Part shown: positions 18,016-26,667 of the stretch, one piece after another
Layout: each line of letters opens with the position of its first letter
How positions within the stretch are numbered: position 1 is the stretch's first letter
Assembly: GCF_026586665.1 (NCBI RefSeq)
Contig: NZ_JAODIY010000009.1
Location: forward strand, 248,001-312,000
DNA: 64,000 nt
Reading direction: 5' to 3'
From: Halovenus rubra
GTDB taxonomy: Archaea; Halobacteriota; Halobacteria; Halobacteriales; Haloarculaceae
The notes under the pieces: generated by a model
Seen by the model: the letters and a program-made list of their open reading frames with translations, nothing else
Database searches by the model: none
Told to the model about the DNA's origin: nothing
Position numbers and translations under genes: made by a program

Positions 18016-19263
18016 CTAACTATCATAAACAATCAAGATACCTGCCAGCGCCAGCGCAATCCCTGCAAAGCTAGCAAGCAGCCCAAAGACGGTACTTACC
18101 GAGCCGTAGGTGACTGCAGTACCGACAAGTGACGCGCCCAGCGCACCGACGCCAAATATTGCAAAATAGGTGTACCCAAACGAGAGACCGCGATGCTCGG
18201 GCGGTGAGTACTTCGCTATTGTCGCTTGGCTGAGTGGCTGCATCGCAAACAATGTAAAGCCAAGAGCAACACTCACCAGCACTAGCATGGAGAGTCTATT
18301 TGACGCCGGGACAAAAAGTAGTGCAATCACGACCAACAAAGAGAGCATCCCTGCAAGACCATACTCTGACCTGATTCTATCAGTCAACAACCCACCGATG
18401 TACTGCCCGACAATACCAACAGCTAGCAGTCCTGCATAGAGATACTGTGAGAGGTCGAACTCCGAAGCAACCGGGCCGTCGGGAATCGGCCCAATTCCGT
18501 TCTCTGGAGCGGTATCAAGCAACGTATCGAGAAATCCGCTGAGTAACTCTGGAAGGAACGTCAGCATTCCCCGATAGTAGAGCCCGTTGAACAGCACAAG
18601 CACAGTCAGGAACCCTACCGTAAACAGCCGCTTTGATGCTGTAACGAACTCTCTTACTGATGTAATACTCACGGAGGAGTCGCCGCCATCGGCTACAGCA
18701 TCAACGGCCGCCCGCTCATCGAACGAGATGGACAACCCAGCAACTGCTGTGAGGAGAGAGGGTACCGCAAGTATCACGACTGCTGTCCGCCAGTCAAGAG
18801 TGATAAGCAACACTGCAGTCAAGAACGGACCGCCAGCGATACCGATATTCCCTGCCATGCCATGATACGCAAACGCGGCCCCACGCTGTTCAACACCATT
18901 GCTAATCAACGCCAGCCCAGCAGGATGATAAACACTGGCGGTGATACCCCAGATGCCAAGGGCAAGCGTGATGCCAGCCACTCCGGGAACAGCACTGAGT
19001 AAGAGAAATGAGACCCCCATCCCAAGTAAGCAACAAGTGATGAGTGTTTTCGAGCCGAACCTGTCTACAAGAATGCCCCCCGGAAGCGCACCGATGCCAA
19101 ACAGGGCATAGCCGACAGCCACGACTGTGCCAAGCGTCGCAGAGGTGACCGAAAAGTCGACCAGCCAGACTGTCATCAGTATCGGAATTGATAGCTCGTA
19201 GGTGTGAACCATCACATGTCCAGCCATCGTAAACCCGGTAATTCGGCGGTCGTTGGCGTTCAC
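18016..19263 (-). CDS. MFS transporter
   Basis: The 415-residue protein has twelve or so hydrophobic segments. The MFS loop 2-3 motif is in GGILVDRFGSKTL, and a related repeat follows after the central loop (GGLLTDRIRSEYGL). An acidic central loop with Asp/Gly precedes the second half. I chose the GTG at 19263 because GGAGG sits at 19270-19274, six bases upstream; a TTG at 19278 would include that site. The substrate is unknown. It is convergent with the second transducer and has no operon partner. Confidence 0.85.
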   Translation of the reverse strand: MNANDRRITGFTMAGHVMVHTYELSIPILMTVWLVDFSVTSATLGTVVAVGYALFGIGALPGGILVDRFGSKTLITCCLLGMGVSFLLLSAVPGVAGITLALGIWGITASVYHPAGLALISNGVEQRGAAFAYHGMAGNIGIAGGPFLTAVLLITLDWRTAVVILAVPSLLTAVAGLSISFDERAAVDAVADGGDSSVSITSVREFVTASKRLFTVGFLTVLVLFNGLYYRGMLTFLPELLSGFLDTLLDTAPENGIGPIPDGPVASEFDLSQYLYAGLLAVGIVGQYIGGLLTDRIRSEYGLAGMLSLLVVIALLFVPASNRLSMLVLVSVALGFTLFAMQPLSQATIAKYSPPEHRGLSFGYTYFAIFGVGALGASLVGTAVTYGSVSTVFGLLASFAGIALALAGILIVYDS

Positions 19264-19591
19264 TGTGACCCTCCGCAAGCAGCGTCAGTCAGGATGAAGT
19301 GTGGGCGTCTCATCGTGTTGATACCTACGGGGGGAGTATTCAATGCGGTTATTGTTCGATATTTTGTGTCAGCTGAGTTGCTTACCTAAACTTCCGAACC
19401 CAGTGCCGTCTGCCAAGCAGTTACTGAGGTGGGTGGGGAAATTCCAAGCCGACAATAGCCGAAAAGAGCATCTCAACGTGTCCATTAATACAGTCCTTTG
19501 GTTTCCAAACCCGTCAGCTTGGTCCGAGACCGAACCACAGCGTTCAGACGGAAGATAACGCCTATACGTATTGTATCTGGCTATTAACCCA
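19264..19591. other. Spacer upstream of the MFS gene
   Basis: It carries the Shine-Dalgarno site of the MFS gene and otherwise no supported gene. Short open frames on both strands show no recognisable domain. Confidence 0.35.
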
Positions 19592-19740
19592 GTGAACGAT
19601 TCCGAGCGCGAAAGCGCCGTTTCGCCTGAGGAATTCGAGGACGGTGCACCAGTGACGGGACAAGTGTACCAGACAAGTTCACCTCCGACGAAGTCTTTCA
19701 GCGTATTGTTGTGGATGCAGAACACGAAGTAACTGGGTGA
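19592..19740 (+). pseudogene. N-terminal remnant of a formate/nitrite transporter-like gene
   Basis: In one frame it reads VNDSERESAVSPEEFEDGAP. After a frame change at about 19670 it reads DKFTSDEVFQRIVVDAEHEV, which resembles the cytoplasmic N-terminus of haloarchaeal FdhC/FNT family channels. No membrane segments follow. It is a truncated, frameshifted fragment; the family assignment rests on one short segment. Confidence 0.35.
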
Positions 19741-19839
19741 CCTCTCGCTCAACGGAAATTTCGGCGTGATTATAGAACGATGTCAGCGCCCGAATCATGT
19801 ATTGGTCCACTGCGGGTGCGTCGTAGCCTTCTGAGAAAA

Positions 19840-20820
19840 CTATGAGGAATTATTTAAATTCACAGTTGAGGGAGTATATAGATTCTCCTCCAAATAATCC
19901 CAGTCGCTAAATTGACTCTCCGAACCTGAATATCCATAATAATCATATGGCGTGTTATAACTCATCACACTATGATAATTTGTGAAAGAAATCTGGGTTG
20001 AGTCAATCCCCCGATATATATTTGGACTTAGGCCGAGAGAGTGACCTAATTCATGCATAAATACGGTCCCAATACGCAGATCATCCGCGGTACCGGTTAC
20101 TGTAATAAATCCATTCCCGCCGCTTCCATCATAGAGATCGCGGTTGTCATCAGGTTGCGCAGGAAGTGTGGTATGATTCATTAGTACCACATAATGGTAT
20201 CCCTCACCGTGATGGTCGAAATCATTTGACTTTATATTGGACCATTCATCATCTGACAGGACACTTTCATATGAAACTTTATTATCACGGGTGACATGCA
20301 AATTGATCCCGTTGGACCCGTCCGGGTTTGTGACAGACGCTGTTCGAAATTCATCCTTTATTTTTGACAGTTCCGTGTCGGGGATAGAATAGTCATTCAT
20401 ATAATCAATTTCCAAGAAAATATCCATTTGAAGAGGATCTGCACCTGGGAGCGCCCCCTTGTTGTTCACTTCAGCTCCGTCTACTAGATTATCGCCATCT
20501 GTGTCTGAATCTAGGGGGTCGGTCCCTAAACTCACCTCAGTCCCATCTTCTATTCCATCCCCGTCAATATCGGCGACGGTCGCATCCGTGACTCTTTCCA
20601 CTTCAGTTGGATCATCTAACCCGTCTTCGTCCGTATCGGCCACTGTCGGGTCTGTCCCCTGTTCCTCTTCATACCCTTCAGTAAGGTCTTCATCGCCGCT
20701 GTCAACTGTCGTCTTCATGACGACCGTTGAGTTTTCCTTGCCAGTTTCACTGGAGATACCGCTACAACCTGCCAGAACGATTAGAAGTAGTATAATTATC
20801 AGTGGTGAATATCGCGGCAT
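19840..20820 (-). CDS. Secreted lipoprotein metalloprotease with calcium-binding repeats
   Basis: The 326-residue protein has a Sec-type lipoprotein signal (LLLIVLAGC). Thrombospondin type 3-like calcium repeats follow, with the pattern D-x-D-x-DG-x-x-D (DTDEDGLDD, DIDGDGIED, DTDGDNLVD). The C-terminal metalloprotease domain has the zinc motif HELGHSLGL near residue 255 and a downstream Met-turn-like SVMSYNTP. The usual third His after the zinc motif is not obvious (SPNIYRGID follows). It is probably an extracellular calcium-stabilised protease. The gene looks more A/T-rich than its neighbours, which suggests separate origin. Confidence 0.8.
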   Translation of the reverse strand: MPRYSPLIIILLLIVLAGCSGISSETGKENSTVVMKTTVDSGDEDLTEGYEEEQGTDPTVADTDEDGLDDPTEVERVTDATVADIDGDGIEDGTEVSLGTDPLDSDTDGDNLVDGAEVNNKGALPGADPLQMDIFLEIDYMNDYSIPDTELSKIKDEFRTASVTNPDGSNGINLHVTRDNKVSYESVLSDDEWSNIKSNDFDHHGEGYHYVVLMNHTTLPAQPDDNRDLYDGSGGNGFITVTGTADDLRIGTVFMHELGHSLGLSPNIYRGIDSTQISFTNYHSVMSYNTPYDYYGYSGSESQFSDWDYLEENLYTPSTVNLNNSS

Positions 20821-21588
20821 AAACTTTCAGTTGGGTTAATATATATATTAAACATTTTTATTCGTCTGAGCTATCTATTACTTTTTACTGATGGCATTGA
20901 TTTTGGGACAGCACTGTCACTCTCGAAGCCGTCCCTGCAGATCTCGAGTTGACTGCCAAGAGTACACAACACTTCGGACTACTTTTGAAAAACTTGGAGG
21001 ACACCGGATCGAATAGACAGGACTAGCTTCAGAGAGCTAGAAACACAGTCGAGAACTCTAATTGGCAAAAGAAACTCTACATGACTCGACCAATTGGCCG
21101 GTGATTATGAGTTTTCTCTGTGCGATATTCGGCCTCTGTACTGACCAGACCACCGTCGTATGAGCCAGCCGATAGCATTCTTGTACGTCGGAGAAGCGTG
21201 AGACACGTACGAAGAGCGCGGCCGGGAGATCGGTACCTACGTCGGCGAGTCGCTCTTGCCAGTAGGACACCGAGTTCGGCGGAATCACCAACGCGGCGGT
21301 ACTGATCTGTGATTTTCCAAGTCGTCCGTCATCCTTGGTTGGATACGGAAAGAATGCCAATGCAGTACGGGTGAGCCGGTCGCGTCTCTGTAGAAGACAA
21401 CGTTCTCCTGCGCGTTGCGTACGATTCCTGTAATATAGTGGATTCCGGGAGTATCAGTGAGCAAGGGGACAGATATAGACCAGAATCGGACGGCAAGGCG
21501 TATCAGTATTCAGGTTATCTGAGTGTTACTAGGTTCGACTGTTGTCTCTCTCAGTTATTAATGCCGGCAGGACAAAGAAGCGTTCGTA
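20821..21588. other. Intergenic stretch with a possible glyoxalase-type remnant
   Basis: No intact gene. On the minus strand at about 21150-21310 the reading QISTAALVIPPNSVSYWQER followed by LADVG resembles a segment of vicinal-oxygen-chelate (glyoxalase/ring-cleaving dioxygenase) proteins. No start, metal ligands or C-terminus can be followed, so this is at most a decayed piece. The rest shows nothing recognisable. Confidence 0.3.
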
Positions 21589-22638
21589 ATGTTGTATGAT
21601 AACGTCTCCGGTCTCGAAGTTGAAATAGATGCCTACGACCTCGAACAGCGCGAACGGGACACGTCCAGTGGCTTCACCCGTGCGACAACCATCGTCTCGG
21701 TACACGGCGATGGCGAAACCGGGCGGGGCGAGGACGTCACATACGACAACGACGCACACGATGCTCTACACGGTTCTATAGGGGACTTCTCCATTACGGG
21801 CGAATACACCCTTGACGAGTTCTCGGGCCAAGTATCCGAGATGGATTTGTTCCACGGCACCGAACCGGATCAGGCCATCTTCCGTAATTATCGACAGTGG
21901 GCCTTCGAGAGTGCCGCACTCGACCTTGCATTGAAACAGGCCGACACGAACCTCTCCGATTGTCTTGACCGCACCTATGATCCAGTTCGATTCGTCGTAA
22001 GTACGCGTCTGGAGGAGCCGCCGACCGGCAACGTCGTGGGCGACTGGCTCGACCGCAACCCGGAACTAGAGTTCAAACTGGATCCGACATCGGAGTGGAC
22101 TACAGAGGTCATAGAACGCCTCGCGGCAACCGACGCCGTCCAAACACTCGATCTTAAGGGCCAGTACCACGGAACGACGGTCGATCAGCCTGCCGACCCG
22201 GAACTGTACGAGCGAATCATCGAGGGCTTTCCCGAGGCACTCATCGAAGATCCAGAACTGAACGACGAGACGCGACCGCTGTTTGAGGGTCAGGAAGCAC
22301 GCGTGACGTGGGATTACCCGATTCGCGGAGTCAACACAGTCGAAGACCTCCCGTGGGAGCCGGAGTGGCTCAACATCAAGCCGTCCCGGTTTGGCTCGGT
22401 GCAGTCGCTCTTCGACACAATCGATTACTGCCGAGAACACGACATCCGGATGTTCGGCGGTGGTCAATTCGAACTTGACGTCGGACGCGAGCACATCCAC
22501 GCGGTTGCCTCTCTGTTCTACTCGAACGCACCCAACGACGTGGCTCCAAAGGCCTACAACGACCCCGATCCGAGCGGTGATTTGACGCCGAGCCCGCTCG
22601 CCCCGCCCGAGACGCCACGGGGCTTCTCGTGGGAGTAA
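21589..22638 (+). CDS. Enolase-superfamily protein (muconate cycloisomerase/OSB synthase-like)
   Basis: The 349-residue protein has an alpha+beta capping domain (residues about 1-120) and a barrel whose strand ends carry acidic metal-binding candidates: KLDPTSEW, LDLKGQY, LIEDPELN and IKPSRFGS. GGGQFELDVGRE fits the last barrel strands. The family abstracts a proton next to a carboxylate with Mg2+. Several canonical Lys motifs (K-x-K) are altered, so the substrate is uncertain and the assignment is to superfamily level only. No cofactor-pathway neighbours indicate a role. The ATG at 21589 begins the conserved N-terminal strand (GLEVEIDAYDL). Confidence 0.65.
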   Translation: MLYDNVSGLEVEIDAYDLEQRERDTSSGFTRATTIVSVHGDGETGRGEDVTYDNDAHDALHGSIGDFSITGEYTLDEFSGQVSEMDLFHGTEPDQAIFRNYRQWAFESAALDLALKQADTNLSDCLDRTYDPVRFVVSTRLEEPPTGNVVGDWLDRNPELEFKLDPTSEWTTEVIERLAATDAVQTLDLKGQYHGTTVDQPADPELYERIIEGFPEALIEDPELNDETRPLFEGQEARVTWDYPIRGVNTVEDLPWEPEWLNIKPSRFGSVQSLFDTIDYCREHDIRMFGGGQFELDVGREHIHAVASLFYSNAPNDVAPKAYNDPDPSGDLTPSPLAPPETPRGFSWE

Positions 22639-22739
22639 GGACAGACAGCGAGTGACCGGAACGGTGGAATATGACTCGTCCACGCGGTGTGCAGTTTATC
22701 ACCGACGTATATCGTCAACGCGGATTCTCTAATGGGTTT

Positions 22740-23230
22740 GAGAGCGGTTCGAAAGGGTTGTTCGAACGCTACAAGATACAAACGGGACTGAGGTAAACCT
22801 GTTCCACCTCGTCAATACGCCTGCAGAGCGACAAGCCAGAGAGCAATTCTTGGAGGAGTGGGCGACGGAACACAACCACAGTGATGCCACGACTACCGTT
22901 GACAACAGCGGGAGTATTGAAGATGCCATCGTTAGAGAGGCCGACAACGCGATGATGCGCGACCTTGGGACAACTGAACGGGAAATGCTCTCGCGACTGG
23001 TCAGCGATTCGCTTCATTTAGATGTTGTCGACGATATTGAGTGCTCAGCCCTGCTTGCCGAGCGCCCCAGCAACCGGGGACACATCGAGTGGTTGTTTGG
23101 TCGTGGCCGGCGTCGAAAGGAGGCAACTGCCGGCAACGGTACCCCTCAACTCCTGGTATCTGAGAACTGCAGTCACTCGTGTCGGAGCGCCTCGATGGGG
23201 TTGACTTTCGCTGCTCGCCAGGCCGGATAG
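22740..23230 (+). pseudogene. Truncated UspA-domain remnant
   Basis: The frame reads RTLQDTNGTEVNLFHLVNTP, then AERQAREQFLEEWA, and near the end TTEREMLSRLVSDSLHLDVV with CSALLAERP. This is the C-terminal half of a haloarchaeal universal stress protein domain, as found alone or behind amino-acid permeases. A stop at 22739-22741 closes the frame and no start follows before the domain is already under way. The 3' end runs 58 bases into the converging ABC permease gene, so its original end is probably lost. Confidence 0.55.
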
Positions 23231-24390
23231 ATGCCCGAAAGAATTCCCACTGTGAGGCCAACAGCGACTGCGATGAGAATCCAGTTGACTGGGTATGCCA
23301 TCGGCCAGCCAATGAACGTGACCGCAAGGAAGCCAAGTCCCAATCCAAGGACCACACCAAGAACTGCCCCAACAGCACCCAGAATGGTTGACTCAACCAG
23401 GAACAGTTGGATGATGTCACGCTTGCGTGCGCCGACAGCCTTCATCACACCAATTTCTCGCGTGCGCTCGGTAACGCTTACAATCATGATGTTTGCAATT
23501 CCAATAGACCCAACAACCAGCGATATGCCGGCGATACCGCCAATAAACACCGTCAGTTGGTCGATGACGGCTGTAATCTGGTCGATTGCGTCATCGACTG
23601 TCTGGACTGCGATATCCTGTTCTTCCTGTTTCAGTTCTTTTGCGTCAGAATCAGTCTCGAAGTACTCAGTTGCTTCCTGCTTGATGCTATCGACGGCAGA
23701 TGCGTCTTCGGCTGAAATAATTAACGAGCTATAGGCCTGTTCTTGTGTCCCACGAGGCGTCTCAACTGTGGTGTTATAGTGGTCCACAAGCGAGACAAAC
23801 ACTGCCGCGTCTGGGCCGGATCCGAATCCTTCTTCGACGATGCCGGTTACGACGTACTCCTCGCTTACCCCTCCCTCAAAGTTAATTGTCACGTCGTCAC
23901 CGGGACCAACCGCTCCGCCAAGCGTGTCGACCATCGCTTGGGTGAGAACTGCCTCGTTACCGCTTGAGTACATCTCCCCTTTGACCATGTCTTCCTCCGA
24001 GTACTGTTCGACATCAACTGCCTGGACGCCAAATCCGCCGGTTTGGAGCGTATCTCCGAAACTGAGTTGACTCGCCTGGAGGTTTGCTTCCGGAGCGACA
24101 AACTCGACTCCGTCAATTGACTCAAGCGTCTGAATATCTGTCTCAGTGTAAATTGGTGATGGAACAATCTCGAAACCCTGGTTCGTATTCTGTGTATTCA
24201 CCCACATCCCGGGGTCGCCTTGGTCTTCTTCGAAGTCTTGGACAATGTTGGCCTCAAATGCACCACCGAGAACCATAAACACAATCACAGCGGCAATGCC
24301 GATAATGACGCCAATAGCTGTCAGCGAGGATCGAAGTTTATGCCCAGTAATGGACCGCCAACTGATGCGAAAGCTCTCTGCAATCTTCAT
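23173..24390 (-). CDS. ABC transporter permease, MacB/FtsX type
   Basis: The 405-residue protein has the MacB layout: a first membrane helix after the N-terminal [20 protein letters not shown], a ~200-residue extracellular domain, then three C-terminal helices with the conserved [20 protein letters not shown] loop that contacts the ATPase. The family couples ATP hydrolysis to movement of lipoproteins, peptides or drugs on the outer face rather than solute import. Its start overlaps the stop of the ATPase gene (ATGA at 24387-24390), so both are expressed together. The substrate is unknown. Confidence 0.9.
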   Translation of the reverse strand: MKIAESFRISWRSITGHKLRSSLTAIGVIIGIAAVIVFMVLGGAFEANIVQDFEEDQGDPGMWVNTQNTNQGFEIVPSPIYTETDIQTLESIDGVEFVAPEANLQASQLSFGDTLQTGGFGVQAVDVEQYSEEDMVKGEMYSSGNEAVLTQAMVDTLGGAVGPGDDVTINFEGGVSEEYVVTGIVEEGFGSGPDAAVFVSLVDHYNTTVETPRGTQEQAYSSLIISAEDASAVDSIKQEATEYFETDSDAKELKQEEQDIAVQTVDDAIDQITAVIDQLTVFIGGIAGISLVVGSIGIANIMIVSVTERTREIGVMKAVGARKRDIIQLFLVESTILGAVGAVLGVVLGLGLGFLAVTFIGWPMAYPVNWILIAVAVGLTVGILSGIYPAWRAAKVNPIEALRHE

Positions 24391-25136
24391 GCAGTCTCAC
24401 TCCCTTGGACTGGCGGGTTCTCAGTGACGTGCTCGATTTCTTCAATCTGTCCGTCAACGAGGTGGATAATGCGATCGGCGTGTTCAGCGATGTGGCGTTC
24501 GTGAGTGACCATCAAAATGGTACTGCCGTCGTCGTGGAGTTCGGCAAACAACTCCATGATTTCGCTGCCCGTTTCCGTGTCGAGATTTCCAGTGGGTTCG
24601 TCGGCAAGAATCACTGACGGCTCGTTGACGAGTGCCCGCGCAATCGCGACACGCTGGCGTTGGCCCCCCGATAATTCTGGTGGCGTGTGGTCTAAGCGGT
24701 CCCCAAGACCAACGCGAGTCAACAGTGTCTTCGCCCGGTCGCGTCGACTTTCACCGACAACGTTCTGGAACACCATCGGCAACGTCACATTCTCGGCTGC
24801 GGTCAACCGTGGCAGCAAGTTGAACTGCTGGAAAATAAATCCGAGTTCACTTCCCCGCAGTCGTGCCCGCTTGCCGTCCGAAAGCGCTCCCACGTCCTGC
24901 CCGTTGACTGTGACTGTCCCATCATCCGGAGTATCAAGACAGCCCACCATATTCATCAACGTGCTCTTGCCAGAACCAGACGGTCCCATCACAGCCGTAA
25001 ACGACCCCTCTGGCAGCGAAAGCGAGACCTCATCTAATGCGTGCACCGGCTCCCCCAGATAATACGTCCGCTTTACCTCTGAGAGCGTGACGATACCATC
25101 GGTAGCGGTCTCTTCTTGCATATTAGAGACTGACAT
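24387..25136 (-). CDS. ABC transporter ATP-binding protein, MacB/LolD type
   Basis: The 249-residue ATPase has Walker [13 protein letters not shown], signature [15 protein letters not shown], Walker B with the family-specific [16 protein letters not shown], and the switch His in VTHERH. The EPTGNLD stretch places it with the LolD/MacB/FtsE group. It drives the permease encoded directly downstream with a four-base overlap. Confidence 0.92.
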   Translation of the reverse strand: MSVSNMQEETATDGIVTLSEVKRTYYLGEPVHALDEVSLSLPEGSFTAVMGPSGSGKSTLMNMVGCLDTPDDGTVTVNGQDVGALSDGKRARLRGSELGFIFQQFNLLPRLTAAENVTLPMVFQNVVGESRRDRAKTLLTRVGLGDRLDHTPPELSGGQRQRVAIARALVNEPSVILADEPTGNLDTETGSEIMELFAELHDDGSTILMVTHERHIAEHADRIIHLVDGQIEEIEHVTENPPVQGSETA

Positions 25137-25342
25137 TATGACGATCGTCTATTTGTCTCATCTTTACTTGTCCGAGTCTACGCAAACGTGAGTCAGATGT
25201 GTTGACGTGCTCTCCCTGCCTCATTGCTCTGTATGTACGTATACTGTCTAACAGCCTATCAACAGAGGCTAGCTATAGAGAAACATTCGACACCCCCATT
25301 CTAGTAATACAGACAATATCCAGCGTGTCGATAACAGCGACG

Positions 25343-26566
25343 TTAGCGGAGCAGGGTTCCGAGGCTGTCAGGCACCACCAGCACGTCGCTCCCGGGTTCG
25401 ATTGCGTCCTCAACTGTCGGTGCAGTTTGCATCAGACAGTCTTCGACGACAGCTGGCTGCTCGCTATCGGTAATCCAGACATCGTAATCGCGCAGCGCTC
25501 GGGCGACGACGAAGGCGCGCTGTGCACCCGGGTCGTAGCCTGATTTCATCCGCTCGAAAAGAGAGTCAGGATCTGTTGCGTCCGAGAGCCACTCGTAGAA
25601 CCGCTGTTCACCAGTCCCCTCACCTGCGCCCTCGTGTAGCCGTGCTGGAACAACGACTCGCCCGCCCTGCCGGAGTGGGTTTGTTGCACCGAGGATTATG
25701 TACGTTGCCGCTCTCGTAGATTGATACAGATTTGCATCTTTCGGTGCACCAACACCAGCGACGACAGCATCATATTTTCCATCGATATCGACTGCTAACG
25801 CTTCCAGTGCGGTATTTGCTAGCTCGGAGACGACCGCACGTGGGTCCCCAGCACTTACATCGATGATACCATTGCTTCCTTTGGTCACGTTTAGACAGAA
25901 CTCGACACAGGCACTGTCACCGGCGCGGTCGAGAAATTCGCGGAATGGGTTGTCATCAATTCGACCGAGTCGAACTCCCTCCTGTCCAAGTAAACCCGGC
26001 CCGTGAGTATACCGAATCTGTGACTCGCCACCAGCACCAATAACTGCTGTCTTCGCACCGCCGGAAAAACCAGCGTACTGGTGGGGTTCGACCATTCCAG
26101 TTGAGCAAACCACATCCGCCTCTGCGACAGGCTCGAACAGTTCGATAGCACAGCTATCGACAGTCCCAACTTCGACAGTCTGTTCTGGGTTATGGTTGAC
26201 TGCAAGGTCGGCAAGATCGCCAAAAGCAGCGTCAATCTCTTCGTCAGTCATCGGCCGATGGAGGCCCAACCCAATGACAACGGTGACGTTCTTTCGGTCG
26301 ATACCTGCGCGGTCGAGTTCCCCAAGCAATACGTCCAATAGAACGTCGTCCGGTGTTGCTCGGGTTACGTCTGTCACAACGATAGCGACCGAGTCGTCGG
26401 GGTTGACACGCTCGGTAAGTTCTACACCGTGTGGGTTGGCGACTGCGTCGTCTGCTGTTTTACGAACGTCGATAGGTGTCCCACCAGCAGCCGTCGCAAC
26501 GGTGATATCACAGGCCGGGAGAGAAACAGTAACTGGCTTCTCACCATGTGGCACCTCAAAGCTCAT
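25343..26566 (-). CDS. larA: LarA-family protein (nickel-pincer lactate racemase family)
   Basis: The 407-residue protein carries the LarA signature. DVTRATPDDVL is followed by His103 (GLGLHRPMTDEE), His162 and Lys172 (EPHQYAGFSGGAKTAV) and His188 (RYTHGP). Spacing of the last three equals that of Lactiplantibacillus LarA (His174, Lys184, His200), where the Lys holds the pyridinium cofactor and His200 binds nickel. The family racemises or epimerises alpha-hydroxyacids. No larB, larC or larE is present in the window, so cofactor supply must come from elsewhere. The ATG at 26566 (MSFEVPHGEKP) is chosen; the upstream extension is unlike the family. Confidence 0.85.
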   Translation of the reverse strand: MSFEVPHGEKPVTVSLPACDITVATAAGGTPIDVRKTADDAVANPHGVELTERVNPDDSVAIVVTDVTRATPDDVLLDVLLGELDRAGIDRKNVTVVIGLGLHRPMTDEEIDAAFGDLADLAVNHNPEQTVEVGTVDSCAIELFEPVAEADVVCSTGMVEPHQYAGFSGGAKTAVIGAGGESQIRYTHGPGLLGQEGVRLGRIDDNPFREFLDRAGDSACVEFCLNVTKGSNGIIDVSAGDPRAVVSELANTALEALAVDIDGKYDAVVAGVGAPKDANLYQSTRAATYIILGATNPLRQGGRVVVPARLHEGAGEGTGEQRFYEWLSDATDPDSLFERMKSGYDPGAQRAFVVARALRDYDVWITDSEQPAVVEDCLMQTAPTVEDAIEPGSDVLVVPDSLGTLLR

Positions 26567-26667
26567 ACCAATCTGTTGAGTGCCATGTTGAAAAGCGGTT
26601 GCGGTCAGGATATTGCCCGGGCAGATTTGGCCGCCACAGCACTGAGAATGCCCGACCAAGCAAACGG

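Noticed and set aside
19369-19752. Minus-strand 127-residue protein
   Set aside because: No start context or domain; overlaps the better explained transporter remnant on the plus strand.
23022-23204. Intact small gene downstream of the enolase-like gene
   Set aside because: Out of frame with the UspA remnant and without conserved content; the UspA reading explains the segment.
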